Source: Lacipirellula parvula (lineage in GTDB: Bacteria; Planctomycetota; Planctomycetia; Pirellulales; Lacipirellulaceae). From it: a stretch of DNA of 64,000 bases. The translations under genes and the position numbers were made by a program. The stretch is from NCBI RefSeq assembly GCF_009177095.1, contig NZ_AP021861.1, positions 62,001-126,000 of the forward strand, written 5' to 3'. Shown piece after piece: positions 36,525 to 45,916 of this stretch (its first letter is position 1; each line of letters opens with the position of its first letter). The notes beneath the pieces were generated by a model. It was not told where the DNA came from. It was given only the letters and a program-made list of their open reading frames with translations, and made no database searches.

Positions 36525-37534
36525 GCAGCGAACACGAGCATCCGATTGACGAGCGGGCGAGTGCGTGGCTCGATGGCCAGCATGGGCTCGCGGCGAGCGA
36601 CGCGCAGGCGATGTCGTCAGCTGAGCGGCGGCGCCTCGTAGACTTGCAGTGGATAGACGCGTTGCTGGGGCACGCCGCTCCGGCCGAAGCGGCCGCGACC
36701 GACCGTTCGGTGGCGAGCGTGTTGGCTCAGTTGGAATCGCCCTCGCGCACGCCGAAGCGGAAGACCTCGCGTCGGCCAGTCCGCTTCCGCCGTCTGTTGC
36801 CTGCCATCAGTTTGTCGTCGGTCGCGCTTGCGGCGGCGCTCTTGCTGGCGGTCGGCTTCTGGTGGCAGCGGAGTGCGGAACAGGCGATGGCAATGGTCGA
36901 GCTGTCGTATCAAGCCGCGCTGGCGCCGCGCGATCGAACGTATAGCGTCCTCGTCGAACGAACCAACGGCACGATGCGGCCGATTACGGCTCACCTGACC
37001 GTTCGCGGCGGCGATAAATTTTTGTTCGAGAAGCAAGGCCCGCTCGGCGCCACGATTCGACTGGGAACCGACGGCGTGGGCTATTGGTTCATTCCGCCGC
37101 AGGGCCCGATCGTGCGCGCCAATAGCGACGAGTTCCTGCCGGGCTGGATGCGGCGTACCTCGACCGACTTGCCTCATTTGCAGGTCTCGACGCTGCTCGA
37201 GCGGATGCGAGATTACTACCAGTTGCAACGTTTGCCGGCGGAATCGCTCGTGCCCGGCGGGCCGGAGTTGTCCCATCTGAAAGCAACTTGGTCCGCGGGC
37301 AAATTAAAACCATCGAAGTATGGCCGCACGCCGCCGGAGCAAGTGGAACTGTGGGCCGATCCCGCGACGGGCGTCGTCGAGCAGTTAGTGCTGACGTTGC
37401 CGATCGATGCCTCGCGCCGGCAGGCCCACGAAGTGACGCTGCGGCTGGTGGAAGAGCGATCGCTCAGCGATGAAGCGTATCGGGCCGAGTACTATGCGCC
37501 GGAACGCGATTCGGTGATGGCGCCGCGGGAGTAG
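36521..37534 (+). CDS. Anti-sigma-factor-like membrane protein
   Basis: The 337-residue protein starts at ATG 36521, overlapping the sigma factor stop codon. The N-terminal ~90 residues (DERASAWLDGQHGLAASDAQ) resemble the cytoplasmic anti-sigma region. One transmembrane helix follows (LSSVALAAALLLAVGFWW, about residue 100-120). The periplasmic part is beta-rich (YSVLVERTNGTMRPITAHLT, DKFLFEKQGPLGATIRLGTD), reminiscent of lipoprotein-localisation (LolA/RseB-like) folds that sense lipids or envelope state. It likely binds the sigma factor encoded upstream. The zinc-binding HxxxCxxC anti-sigma motif is absent. Confidence 0.78.
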   Translation: MSSEHEHPIDERASAWLDGQHGLAASDAQAMSSAERRRLVDLQWIDALLGHAAPAEAAATDRSVASVLAQLESPSRTPKRKTSRRPVRFRRLLPAISLSSVALAAALLLAVGFWWQRSAEQAMAMVELSYQAALAPRDRTYSVLVERTNGTMRPITAHLTVRGGDKFLFEKQGPLGATIRLGTDGVGYWFIPPQGPIVRANSDEFLPGWMRRTSTDLPHLQVSTLLERMRDYYQLQRLPAESLVPGGPELSHLKATWSAGKLKPSKYGRTPPEQVELWADPATGVVEQLVLTLPIDASRRQAHEVTLRLVEERSLSDEAYRAEYYAPERDSVMAPRE

Positions 37535-37552
37535 GCGCGCTGCGCCAACTCG

Positions 37553-38944
37553 CTAGTTCCGCCCTTCGACGCTGCGAACGATTTCCACTGCCTGTGGACC
37601 CTGCTCTAACCGTCCCCCATGCGCCGGTGAGTAGACGGCATGCACGCGGAATAGTCGCCCGGCGAGCGCCATCCGCAGCAGATCGCCCGCGGCGAGGGCG
37701 TAGCGACCCATGTGGCGCGGGAGTTCGATCTTTAGCCCATCGACGCCGTCGTAGGCGCGATAGACGACTTCCGTGCAGACCATGCGATGCGAGCAGGTGA
37801 AATCAAAGTCGAAATCGTACGGTTTTCCTTCGTGAAGAAAGGCCTGCACGATGGCGCTGCCGATCGCCGCCGGAGCGAGCAGCGGCCGCAGCACGATGAC
37901 TGAATCGGATCCCAGCGGCGACGCGATCGAGCGGACGCGGACGCCGTCCTTCATCGATTCGAGCACCAGCGACGTCGGCAACGAAGAGTCGCGCTCGCGC
38001 CGTTCCGCGGCGATTGCTTCGCACAGCCGCCAGCGCGGAGCGACATGCTCGTGCTGCGCGACGCCCAGCCGTTGGAGGTCGTCGAGCGAGCCAATCACCA
38101 GCGCCGCGTGCGGCCAATAGCCCGGCAGAAAGTAGTTCGTCGCGGCGTACTCCTTCCGCACGACGAGCACATCGCCTGGCTGGACGAGCGCCGTCATCTC
38201 GCGATCGATCTCCGGCGGCAGCCCGGGACGATGGCCGGGGCGGACCGTCACTTCCGCCATGCCGGTGGAAACAACTTCCTGCGCGGCGTAGAGCGCGCGT
38301 CCCAGCATGTCGCGACCGATGCGACGAACGGCTCGTCGCCCGCGCACACGCAGCCGCGTCCTCAGAAACATCCAGAGCGATGGCCGCAGGCGATCCCGCA
38401 AGCGATCGATGATATCGACGAGCGGCGTCAACTGTGCCACTGCCTCGGCCTCGGCCTCGGCGAGCCGTTGGCGATGCGCGTCGTAGTAGCGAGTTGCCTG
38501 CCAAAGATGCCACGCGTTGCCGACGCTCACCAGCGAGCGTTGCACGTCGTCGTACATCCGCGGCGGGATGCCGTAGACGGGATCGGGTTCGTCGAGCTTG
38601 CGGCGGACGACCGTCGTGCGGTGGAACTGTTCGCGCAGGTAACGGGCCGAGTCGACGAGCAGCGCGGCCGCGGCGAGCGCGATGAGAAACTCCTCAGGCG
38701 TCGCGGCTTCCGGCCGGTGGACGCGGCCGCGAATCTCGTCGATGAGTTCAAGCAGAGCGACGCGGCTCTTCCAGTACGAGAGCTGCAACTGGCGAACCGC
38801 GAGTTCTTGGCTCGCCGTGACGTAACCGACTTCCGCGACCTTCACCGCGTCGAAAATCGCCGCGGCTTCGCTCTTCAGCTGCGTGAAGTAGTCGTCAATT
38901 TGAATGACGGTGCGCGCGGCGGCGAGGAGTTGCGAATCGGCCAT
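37553..38944 (-). CDS. YiiX/YebB-like NlpC/P60-type cysteine hydrolase
   Basis: The 463-residue protein has a helical N-terminal half (about 1-230) without clear family match. The C-terminal half resembles YiiX-like permuted NlpC/P60 enzymes: ALVQPGDVLVVRKEYAATNY, the His-containing WPHAALVIG, and GKPYDFDFDFTCSHRMVCTE with VVYRAY, where the Cys of MVCTEVVY is the expected nucleophile. Such enzymes hydrolyse peptide or lipid-linked substrates. No signal peptide is obvious. It is convergent with the sigma/anti-sigma operon (18-base gap) and appears monocistronic. Confidence 0.8.
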   Translation of the reverse strand: MADSQLLAAARTVIQIDDYFTQLKSEAAAIFDAVKVAEVGYVTASQELAVRQLQLSYWKSRVALLELIDEIRGRVHRPEAATPEEFLIALAAAALLVDSARYLREQFHRTTVVRRKLDEPDPVYGIPPRMYDDVQRSLVSVGNAWHLWQATRYYDAHRQRLAEAEAEAVAQLTPLVDIIDRLRDRLRPSLWMFLRTRLRVRGRRAVRRIGRDMLGRALYAAQEVVSTGMAEVTVRPGHRPGLPPEIDREMTALVQPGDVLVVRKEYAATNYFLPGYWPHAALVIGSLDDLQRLGVAQHEHVAPRWRLCEAIAAERRERDSSLPTSLVLESMKDGVRVRSIASPLGSDSVIVLRPLLAPAAIGSAIVQAFLHEGKPYDFDFDFTCSHRMVCTEVVYRAYDGVDGLKIELPRHMGRYALAAGDLLRMALAGRLFRVHAVYSPAHGGRLEQGPQAVEIVRSVEGRN

Positions 38945-39017
38945 CGCCGTAGTGTAGCGACGGCGGAGCGAGGCGTGCAGAGTTGATGGTCGTGTTTTCG
39001 ACGGTCGCGTTCTGAAG

Positions 39018-40949
39018 TTAGGGAGCGGCTGCTTGCGTTTCCGGCGCCGCGGCCGGTGGAACGGTGGCCGGCGAACGATCGCGTTTGTCGATGGTCATCG
39101 TGTCGAACAGTCGCCCTTCGAGGTCGAAGGCTTTGAATTCCAGACGACGGCCATTCACCGCGGCGAGGCAGTAGTGGTGCCCGTGCTTCACGTTGTTCTG
39201 GAACCAGGGCTTGATAGGGCCGGCCGTTTCAAGGTTCCCCCCTGCCCCGCCGGTGATCATGTAGATCGTCCCGTCTTGCTCCTGCACCTTCTCGGCCTTC
39301 ATCGGCCAGGTCCGCTCGTACGAATGGATGTGGCCGTTCCAAACAATGTCGACGCCGTAGCGATCGTAGAGCGGCACGAGTGCGCGGATCCGCGTATCGC
39401 CGTACTCCGAGCGTTCGCCTTTCCACATATCGCCGTAATCGTCTTCGTCCGACGAGTACGACGGGTGATGGTACGACACGAACTTCCACGTGGCGTCCGA
39501 CTGCGCGAGTTGCGATTCGAGCCACTTGTATTGCTCGCTATCGGGATCGACCGCTTTGTTCGAGTCGACCATAAAAAACTGAGCGTTGCCATAGCGGAAC
39601 GTGTAGTAGTACTCGGGCGCCGGGACGGAAACGTAGTTGTAGTAGTGGGCGGCGTTTTGCTCGTGGTTGCCGATCGTGGGGAAGAACGCGACGCGCGACG
39701 ATAGCGGCTGCATGCCGGGGAAAAACTCTTCGACCCACTGCTGCTTATTGGGCCCGCTATCGACGAGATCGCCGGGGATGATGGTGAAGTTCGGCCGTTG
39801 CATCCAGAGTTGATCGCTGAGCCGCTTACAAACCTTTGGATTTCCTTGCGTATCGCCGAGGATGCCAAAGGTGAACGGCGTTTCCTCATTGTTGGCGGTT
39901 TGAAAGGTGAGCAGCGGGCTGCGAATCGTGCGGCCGCAGTCGTCGGTCGCTTCGACTTGATACGCGTAGGGAGATTGCGCCTCTAGATCGGTGAGGCGGA
40001 TTTCGTGAATCGTCGTCGCCTGATCGCCGGTTTGCTCGTGGCCGAGTTCGCCCGTCTCGCCGTACAGAACTTTGCCCTTCGCAGAGCGCGATGTCTCCCA
40101 CATCACTGTGATGCCATCTTGTGTGACGAACTGCAGGTAGGGCGTCACGACGAACGTCATGTCGTCGGGGATCTCGACGGCGTCGAGTTCGAGCAGGTCG
40201 CTGCCGTGGTCGAAGTCGTGCTTCACCCACTTCTCGGTCGCGGTGAGATCGTAGACTGAAACATCGCGAATGTGGCCGCGATGCGTGACCAGCTCGTCGT
40301 GATCGGCCGTGGCGCCAATCGTGTACGGGGCGTAGCGCGACGGGTAGATTGGCCCGCGTTGGTCGTCGCTTACCGCGTCGAGTTCGCCGTTCACGTAGAG
40401 CCGCATCTCGGCGCCGTCGTAGGTGGCGACAACGTGGTAATACTTGCCGAGCTCGAACTTCGTTTTGCCTTCAAGCAACGTTGCCTTGCCGTTGCCGTCG
40501 TCGCTGCGACGGGCCGCGAGCACGAAGCGGAAGACGCGATTGTTGTAGCCGAGCAGAAAGCCTTTCTCGCCGTCTCCGTCAGCTTCGAGCGTGCTGATGA
40601 TGGCTCCCTGCGGGTTGGGGGCTTCGATGATTACCCAAGCGGAGAGCGTGAGGTATTGATCGGGGAGAAACTCATCGGCCTCGCCAGCCGGGGAGGCGAT
40701 GCGCAGGTAATCGTGGACGCCGTCAAATCGCATCGCGGCGCCAAGTTTGTCGGTTACTAATTGCGGCTGGCCGACGATCGTTGCGTCGGGGCCAAGGCGG
40801 GCGGCAACCTTTCCTTCCTTCACCGTCGACGGACTGAAGTACCAATGCGAGACGGGATCGGGTCCCTCGTGCGCGATTGCCAACGGACTGATGTGCAACG
40901 AGTTGCAAGCGGCGAAGAGCGCAGCAGCGAGAACAGCAGGACGAAGCAT
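39018..40949 (-). CDS. LamG plus purple-acid-phosphatase-like metallophosphoesterase, secreted
   Basis: The 643-residue protein has a signal peptide (MLRPAVLAAALFAACNS), then a LamG/concanavalin-like domain at about 40-210 (MRFDGVHDYLRIASPAGEAD, RLYVNGELDAVSDDQRGPIY). A fibronectin-like PAP N-terminal domain follows (TPYLQFVTQDGITVMWETSR), then the metallophosphoesterase with GDTQGN, GDLVDSG, GNHEQN, SYHHPSY and NGHIHSYERTWP as metal ligands. It is expected to hydrolyse extracellular phosphate esters. ATG 40949 gives the signal peptide and has GGAG ten bases upstream. The C-terminal tail is Ala/Pro-rich. Confidence 0.88.
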   Translation of the reverse strand: MLRPAVLAAALFAACNSLHISPLAIAHEGPDPVSHWYFSPSTVKEGKVAARLGPDATIVGQPQLVTDKLGAAMRFDGVHDYLRIASPAGEADEFLPDQYLTLSAWVIIEAPNPQGAIISTLEADGDGEKGFLLGYNNRVFRFVLAARRSDDGNGKATLLEGKTKFELGKYYHVVATYDGAEMRLYVNGELDAVSDDQRGPIYPSRYAPYTIGATADHDELVTHRGHIRDVSVYDLTATEKWVKHDFDHGSDLLELDAVEIPDDMTFVVTPYLQFVTQDGITVMWETSRSAKGKVLYGETGELGHEQTGDQATTIHEIRLTDLEAQSPYAYQVEATDDCGRTIRSPLLTFQTANNEETPFTFGILGDTQGNPKVCKRLSDQLWMQRPNFTIIPGDLVDSGPNKQQWVEEFFPGMQPLSSRVAFFPTIGNHEQNAAHYYNYVSVPAPEYYYTFRYGNAQFFMVDSNKAVDPDSEQYKWLESQLAQSDATWKFVSYHHPSYSSDEDDYGDMWKGERSEYGDTRIRALVPLYDRYGVDIVWNGHIHSYERTWPMKAEKVQEQDGTIYMITGGAGGNLETAGPIKPWFQNNVKHGHHYCLAAVNGRRLEFKAFDLEGRLFDTMTIDKRDRSPATVPPAAAPETQAAAP

Positions 40950-41142
40950 GGCGGCTAGCTCCAGAGGTCGCGGCGCCAACGAGCAGCGTCGCGAAATCGA
41001 CGGCAGGACGATTCGGCGAATGTAGCCGCCGAGCGTGAAGATTCGGCGCACTACTGCGAATATAAATTGTCCTGCGCATCGCGGGAGCGAGGCGATGCGC
41101 AGCGGCGCGGACGATTTGCGAGTCGGTTCGCTGCGATCGTTA

Positions 41143-41925
41143 CTAAACTTTCGCGGCGGCTTCGAGCATTTGCGCACCGGCGAAGGCCCCCGCCGCCATC
41201 AAGGCGCCAATGACCGGCCCCACTACCGGGATCCAGGCATACGACCAGTCGCTGTCGCCCTTTCCGGGGATCGGCAGCATCGCGTGAGCCAAACGCGGGC
41301 CAAGGTCGCGAGCCGGGTTGATCGCGTAGCCCGTCGTGCCGCCGAGCGAGAGGCCGATCGCTAAGACGAGAAGCCCGACCGGCAACGCGCCGAGCGCGCC
41401 CAGGCCGACTTTCATGTTGCCCGGTTCGAAGACCTTCGTCGCCTCGTTGGCGATGAGAATGACGGGGTCGGTTGCGAGCAGCACCGCGAAGACGAGCACG
41501 AACGTTCCCACCGCTTCACTGAAGAGGTTGCTGCTGGCGCGACGAATCGCGGGACCGGTGGCGAACGTGGCGAGCTTGGCGCCCGGGTCATCGCTCAGCG
41601 GGTAGTGATCGCGATAGAACACGTAGACCAGGATCGCGCCGACGATCGCCCCTGCTAGCTGGGCGATGATGTAGGGAACCGCCAAGTCAGCGGCGAACTT
41701 GCCGGCGACCGTTAGGCCGATTGTTACCGCCGGATTGAGATGGGCCCCGCTCGCGGCAGCGGTGCACCAGACGGCGACGAACACTGCCATCGCCCAGCCG
41801 AAGGAGATGACGATCCAACCGCTGGCGTGCCCCTTCGTGCGCGGCAGGACGACGTTCGCGACGACGCCGTTGCCGAGCAAGACAAGGAGAGCTGTGCCGA
41901 CGAACTCTGCGAGGTAGGCGTGCAT
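41143..41925 (-). CDS. glpF: Glycerol uptake facilitator (aquaglyceroporin)
   Basis: This 260-residue MIP-family channel shows both NPA motifs: HLNPAVTIGL and AINPARDLGPR (the Arg of the second is the selectivity-filter residue; the following Asp is typical of glycerol facilitators). Multiple hydrophobic helices (TALLVLLGNGVVANVVL, IIAQLAGAIVGAILVYVF, VGLLVLAIGLSLGGTTGYA) are visible. It lies 54 bases downstream of glpK on the same strand, matching the common glpFK pairing. It allows glycerol entry for phosphorylation by GlpK. ATG 41925 has GGAG about ten bases upstream. Confidence 0.93.
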   Translation of the reverse strand: MHAYLAEFVGTALLVLLGNGVVANVVLPRTKGHASGWIVISFGWAMAVFVAVWCTAAASGAHLNPAVTIGLTVAGKFAADLAVPYIIAQLAGAIVGAILVYVFYRDHYPLSDDPGAKLATFATGPAIRRASSNLFSEAVGTFVLVFAVLLATDPVILIANEATKVFEPGNMKVGLGALGALPVGLLVLAIGLSLGGTTGYAINPARDLGPRLAHAMLPIPGKGDSDWSYAWIPVVGPVIGALMAAGAFAGAQMLEAAAKV

Positions 41926-41979
41926 GGGATTTCAACTCCGAGAGAAGGTTGACGATGAGCCGAACGCGATCCTCGTGAA

Positions 41980-43470
41980 CTACTCTTGCGCCCAGCCTTT
42001 GGTGCGTTCGACGGCGCGGCGCCAGGTCGCTCGTCGCGACGCCGCTTCATCGGCGGAGATCTTTGGTGCAAACCGCTTGTCGACTTGCCACTGCTGGCGA
42101 ATCGCGTCACGATTCGGCCAGACGCCGACGGCGAGGCCTGCGAGGTACGCGGCGCCGAGGGCCGTCGTCTCGGTGACCTTCGGCCGCACCACGGGGATTT
42201 GTAGCACGTCGGCCTGAATTTGCAGCAGCGTGTCGTTGACGCTGGCGCCGCCGTCGACGCGCAGTTCACTGAGTGCTTGGCCGAGGTCGTGATGCATCCC
42301 TTCGAGCAGATCGGCGACTTGCAGCGCGACGCCGTCGAGCGCGGCGCGGGCGATGTGGCCGGTCGTCGTGCCGCGGGTAATGCCGATGATGGCCCCGCGG
42401 GCGTACGGATCCCAATCGGGGGCGCCGAGGCCGGTGAATGCCGGCACGAACGAGACGCCGCCGCTGTCTTCAACCGTGTTGGCGAGCGCCTCGACGTCGC
42501 TGGACGACTTGATGACGCCGAGCCCGTCGCGCAGCCAGCCGACCGCGGCCCCGCCGATGAACACGGCGCCTTCGAGGGCGTACTCGGTGACGCCGTCGAC
42601 TTTCCAGGCGACAGTGCTCAGCAGGCGATGCTTCGACGCAACCGCTTCCGCCCCGGTGTTCATCAACATGAAGCAGCCGGTGCCGTACGTGTTTTTCGCC
42701 GCGCCGGCATCAAAGCAAGTCTGCCCGAAGAGGGCCCCCTGCTGATCGCCGACCATGCCGGCGATCTTTAGACCCGCGAGTGGCGACTTGCTGCTCGCCT
42801 CGCCATAGACTTCACTCGAGAAGCGAATGCTAGGCAGGATCTCGCGCGGCAGGTTGAGCAGCGTGAGCAGCTCGTCGTCCCAGTCCCCCTCGTGAATATT
42901 CATGAGGAGCGTGCGTGAGGCATTCGACGCGTCGGTAACGTGCAGCTCGCCGCCACTCAGTTTGAAGGCGAGCCAAGCGTCGATTGTGCCGCAGCAAAGC
43001 TCGCCCGCTTCGGCACGCTGGCGGGCGCCGGGGACGTTGTCGAGCAGCCACGCGATCTTCGTGCCGCTGAAGTAGGGATCGATCAGCAGGCCCGTCTTGT
43101 CGCGGATGAGATCTTCTTTGCCGTCGGCCCGCAGTTGATCGCAAAACGCGGCGGTGCGGCGATCTTGCCAGACGATGGCGCGGTGAATCGGCTCGCCCGT
43201 CTTGCGATCCCACAGCAGCGTCGTTTCACGCTGGTTGGTGATGCCGATCGCGGCAACGTCGGCCGGTTTCAGTTTGAGCTTGGCGAGCACTTCGACCGCC
43301 ACGTCGAGTTGCGCCTGCCAAATGTCGGCGGCGTCGTGCTCGACCCAGCCCGGCTTCGGGAAATGCTGCTGGAACTCGCGCTGCGCGGCGCCGACGATCG
43401 AACCGGCGTCGTCGAAGACGATCGCCCGCGAGGAGGTGGTTCCTTGGTCGAGAGCGAGCAGTAACGCCAC
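41980..43470 (-). CDS. glpK: Glycerol kinase
   Basis: This 496-residue FGGY-family kinase phosphorylates glycerol to sn-glycerol-3-phosphate. Diagnostic segments are [19 protein letters not shown] at the N-terminus, [42 protein letters not shown] and [20 protein letters not shown] place the start at GTG 43470, preceded by GGAGG six bases upstream; the frame stays open to 43521, but that extension runs into an inverted repeat and the shorter length fits the family. It sits between glpF and the glpT-like transporter gene. Confidence 0.94.
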   Translation of the reverse strand: MALLLALDQGTTSSRAIVFDDAGSIVGAAQREFQQHFPKPGWVEHDAADIWQAQLDVAVEVLAKLKLKPADVAAIGITNQRETTLLWDRKTGEPIHRAIVWQDRRTAAFCDQLRADGKEDLIRDKTGLLIDPYFSGTKIAWLLDNVPGARQRAEAGELCCGTIDAWLAFKLSGGELHVTDASNASRTLLMNIHEGDWDDELLTLLNLPREILPSIRFSSEVYGEASSKSPLAGLKIAGMVGDQQGALFGQTCFDAGAAKNTYGTGCFMLMNTGAEAVASKHRLLSTVAWKVDGVTEYALEGAVFIGGAAVGWLRDGLGVIKSSSDVEALANTVEDSGGVSFVPAFTGLGAPDWDPYARGAIIGITRGTTTGHIARAALDGVALQVADLLEGMHHDLGQALSELRVDGGASVNDTLLQIQADVLQIPVVRPKVTETTALGAAYLAGLAVGVWPNRDAIRQQWQVDKRFAPKISADEAASRRATWRRAVERTKGWAQE

Positions 43471-43490
43471 GGAACGCCTCCGAAGAGCCA

Positions 43491-43606
43491 ATGCATTCAA
43501 CACAGAGAGCACGGAGGACACAGAGAAGCGGATCGTTGTCGCTTTCGTTCAGGCAGCAGACCTGAGCATTTCTCTGTGAACTCAGTGTCCTCTGTGTTGA
43601 ATGCTT
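43491..43606. repeat. Imperfect inverted repeat with CTCTGTG units
   Basis: Arms of about 37 bases (43491-43527 and 43569-43606) are imperfect reverse complements, both built on CTCTGTGTTGAATGC and TTCTCTGTG. They are separated by about 41 bases. The element lies in the gap between the glpT-like gene and glpK, so it may influence the operon mRNA. I recall similar CTCTGTG repeats as interspersed sequences in other environmental bacteria. Confidence 0.8.
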
Positions 43607-43661
43607 TTAATGAGTTGAAGAGTAGAGCGTCAATGTACTGCAGACGGCTCAGCGTGCGAAG

Positions 43662-45026
43662 CTACGCCCGCGGCCGCATCGACCAGGTGAACGCCAGCAG
43701 TACGAACGCCAGCACGCCGCAAATGAGAATCGAGTAGAGCACAATGTCCCACGCCGCGTCGCGGCCGAGGATTGGCTCATACTTGTGGACAGCCCAGCCA
43801 AAGCCCTTTGCCTGCGCCGTACGGCCCATGTACCCGATGAGGCCGATGAATCCTGCGGCGGCGCCGATCGCCTTCTTCGACACAATGTCGAGCGCAGCGA
43901 TCGTGATGAGATTGATCACCGGGTAAATGAAAAAGCCGATCGCGAAGAGCATCGTCATGTCGATCCACAGAAACCCCTTCGGCGTGAAGAGAATCCCGGC
44001 GAACGCGGCGACGATGGGGATCATGCAGAGGGCCGCGACCATGCCGCGGCGGCCGCCGAGTTTGTCGGAGAGCCAGCCGAGCAAGATCGTCGAAGGGATG
44101 CCGCCGATTTCGAGAATGGCCGTCGACCAGCCGCCCCCTTCGAGCGTCGCTCCTTTCATTTCACGCAGGTAGGTTGGGCCCCAGTCAAGCATGCTATATC
44201 GCGTGACGTAGGCGAAAAAATTCGCGAAGGCGAGCAGCCAAACCCATGGGTTAAGCAGCACCTTGTCGAACAGAATCTCGCGAAAGGTCAGCTCGCGCTC
44301 TTCGCTGACGGACGACTTATCAACCGCAGCAGGATAGTCGTTGCGGTAGACCTCGATCGGCGGTAGGCCGACCGATTGCGGCGTATCGCGCATCCGAATG
44401 AGCAAATAGAATGCGCCGACGACGGAGATCGCCGCGGGCACGTAAAACGCGTACTGCCAGTCGCCGAAGGTGCTCACCGCCCAGGCGACGATGACGCCGG
44501 TGGCCGCGCCTCCCACGTTGTGCGAGGTGTTCCAAATACTGAAGGTGAGGCCGCGTTCCGATTCGCTAAACCAATGCCCCATCGTCCGGCCGCACGGCGG
44601 CCAGCCCATACCTTGGGCGAAGCCGTTGAGCGCCCAGAGCCAGAAGTGCGTCGTGTAGTCCGCCGTGGCCCCAAAGGCGACGTTGATTGCGGCCGTCAGT
44701 AGTAGGCCCGTGGCGATGAACTTCCGCGCATCGCTCCGATCGGAAAGTACGCCCATTACGAACTTGCTTAGGCCGTAGCTGATGGCCGTGATCGCCGTGA
44801 TGTTGCCGATCTGGTCTTTCGTGTAGCCGAGCGCTCCCTGCAATTCGATCGTAATCGGCGAGACGTTGTTGCGCACCAAGTAGTAGGTCGCGTAGCCAAT
44901 GAACGTCGCTTCGAGCATCCGCCAGCGATACGCTGGGTAGACGCGGGCTACTTCCTCGGCGGGGCGCTGCGGTATCGCCGTCGGCGGAGCGTAGAAGCGG
45001 CCCAGCGGGCGGAGGATGTTGAGCAT
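43662..45026 (-). CDS. MFS organophosphate:phosphate antiporter, GlpT-like
   Basis: The 454-residue protein has about twelve hydrophobic segments and the organophosphate antiporter style of GlpT/UhpT: YATYYLVRNNVSPITIELQG, YGLSKFVMGVLSDRSDARKF, GMGWPPCGRTMGHWFSESER and SIWNTSHNVGGAATGVIVAW. It is predicted to import glycerol-3-phosphate or a related phosphate ester in exchange for phosphate. ATG 45026 is chosen over an upstream GTG/ATG frame from 45053 because that extension overlaps the preceding gene. It lies 23 bases after the HAD gene stop. A second, divergent member is encoded at 45917-47215. Confidence 0.88.
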   Translation of the reverse strand: MLNILRPLGRFYAPPTAIPQRPAEEVARVYPAYRWRMLEATFIGYATYYLVRNNVSPITIELQGALGYTKDQIGNITAITAISYGLSKFVMGVLSDRSDARKFIATGLLLTAAINVAFGATADYTTHFWLWALNGFAQGMGWPPCGRTMGHWFSESERGLTFSIWNTSHNVGGAATGVIVAWAVSTFGDWQYAFYVPAAISVVGAFYLLIRMRDTPQSVGLPPIEVYRNDYPAAVDKSSVSEERELTFREILFDKVLLNPWVWLLAFANFFAYVTRYSMLDWGPTYLREMKGATLEGGGWSTAILEIGGIPSTILLGWLSDKLGGRRGMVAALCMIPIVAAFAGILFTPKGFLWIDMTMLFAIGFFIYPVINLITIAALDIVSKKAIGAAAGFIGLIGYMGRTAQAKGFGWAVHKYEPILGRDAAWDIVLYSILICGVLAFVLLAFTWSMRPRA

Positions 45027-45049
45027 GGCGCCTTCGAGAGTCGGAGGAA

Positions 45050-45865
45050 TCACACACCGCGAGCGGCGCAGAACTGGCGAGACAAGTCGTCGAGATCGCT
45101 CACTATCAAATCAGGTCGGTGCGCTTCGGGCAAGCTCATCGCTTCCGCAGCGTTCGCTTCGCCGGTGAGCGTGAGGATCGCCAACGTTCCCGCGTCGCGG
45201 GCCATCCGCACGTCGGTGTAGAGCCGGTCGCCGATCATCGCTGTCTCGCTCGGCTGCAAGCCGTGGCGATCCATCACTTCCTGGATCATCTCGGGGCTTG
45301 GCTTGCCGGGAACCGCATCAGGCTTGCGACCGGTGGCCGATTCGAGCAGCGCGCAAAAGGCCCCGCAGTCGGGAAGCACCGTCGGCTGATCGGTCGGACA
45401 GATGCGATCAGGATGCGTCGCGAAGTACGGCACGCCTTTGCTGAGCCAGTACGCGGTGCGGCAAAGACGCTCGTAGGTGAGCTGATAGTCAAAGCTCACG
45501 ACGACCGCGTCGGGAGCGTCGTCGACGATCTCGAACCCGCCGAGGCGCCAATCTTCGAGCGCCTGCTCAGTCGTGAGGACGAACAGCCGCTTCGCCTCAG
45601 GAAGCGTCTTCTGAATGTGGTGAATTGTCGCGTGGGCCGAAGTGACGACGGAATCGGGCGGCGCCGCGATCCCCATCTCGTGCAAGTGCTGGACGTACCC
45701 TGCCCTGCTCTTCGAACTGTTGTTCGTGACGAACGTGTAGCCGATGCCGAGGTCGCGCAGCTGGGCGAGGAACGGAATCGTTTCCTTAAACAGCGTGCGG
45801 CCGAGATAGATCGTGCCGTCCATGTCGAAGACGATGTGACGGAGTTTGGCGAGTCGTGCTTTCAA
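45050..45865 (-). CDS. HAD-IIA family phosphatase (NagD/glycerol-phosphate phosphatase-like)
   Basis: The 271-residue protein has HAD motif I VFDMDGTIYLG, motif II TFVTNNSSKSR, a C2-type cap, GKPSPEMIQEVM as the motif III lysine region and motif IV IGDRLYTDVRMA. This is the NagD/PGP layout. It is placed between two GlpT-like transporters in the glycerol cluster, so dephosphorylation of glycerol-phosphate-type substrates is a reasonable inference, unproven. The start appears to be TTG at 45865, as no ATG precedes the DMDGT motif; no clear Shine-Dalgarno sequence is seen. Confidence 0.87.
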   Translation of the reverse strand: MKARLAKLRHIVFDMDGTIYLGRTLFKETIPFLAQLRDLGIGYTFVTNNSSKSRAGYVQHLHEMGIAAPPDSVVTSAHATIHHIQKTLPEAKRLFVLTTEQALEDWRLGGFEIVDDAPDAVVVSFDYQLTYERLCRTAYWLSKGVPYFATHPDRICPTDQPTVLPDCGAFCALLESATGRKPDAVPGKPSPEMIQEVMDRHGLQPSETAMIGDRLYTDVRMARDAGTLAILTLTGEANAAEAMSLPEAHRPDLIVSDLDDLSRQFCAARGV

Positions 45866-45916
45866 TGGATCGAGCAGGTTAGGCGTGAAGGTGTACTAGG
45901 CGATGTGTGGCGAGGC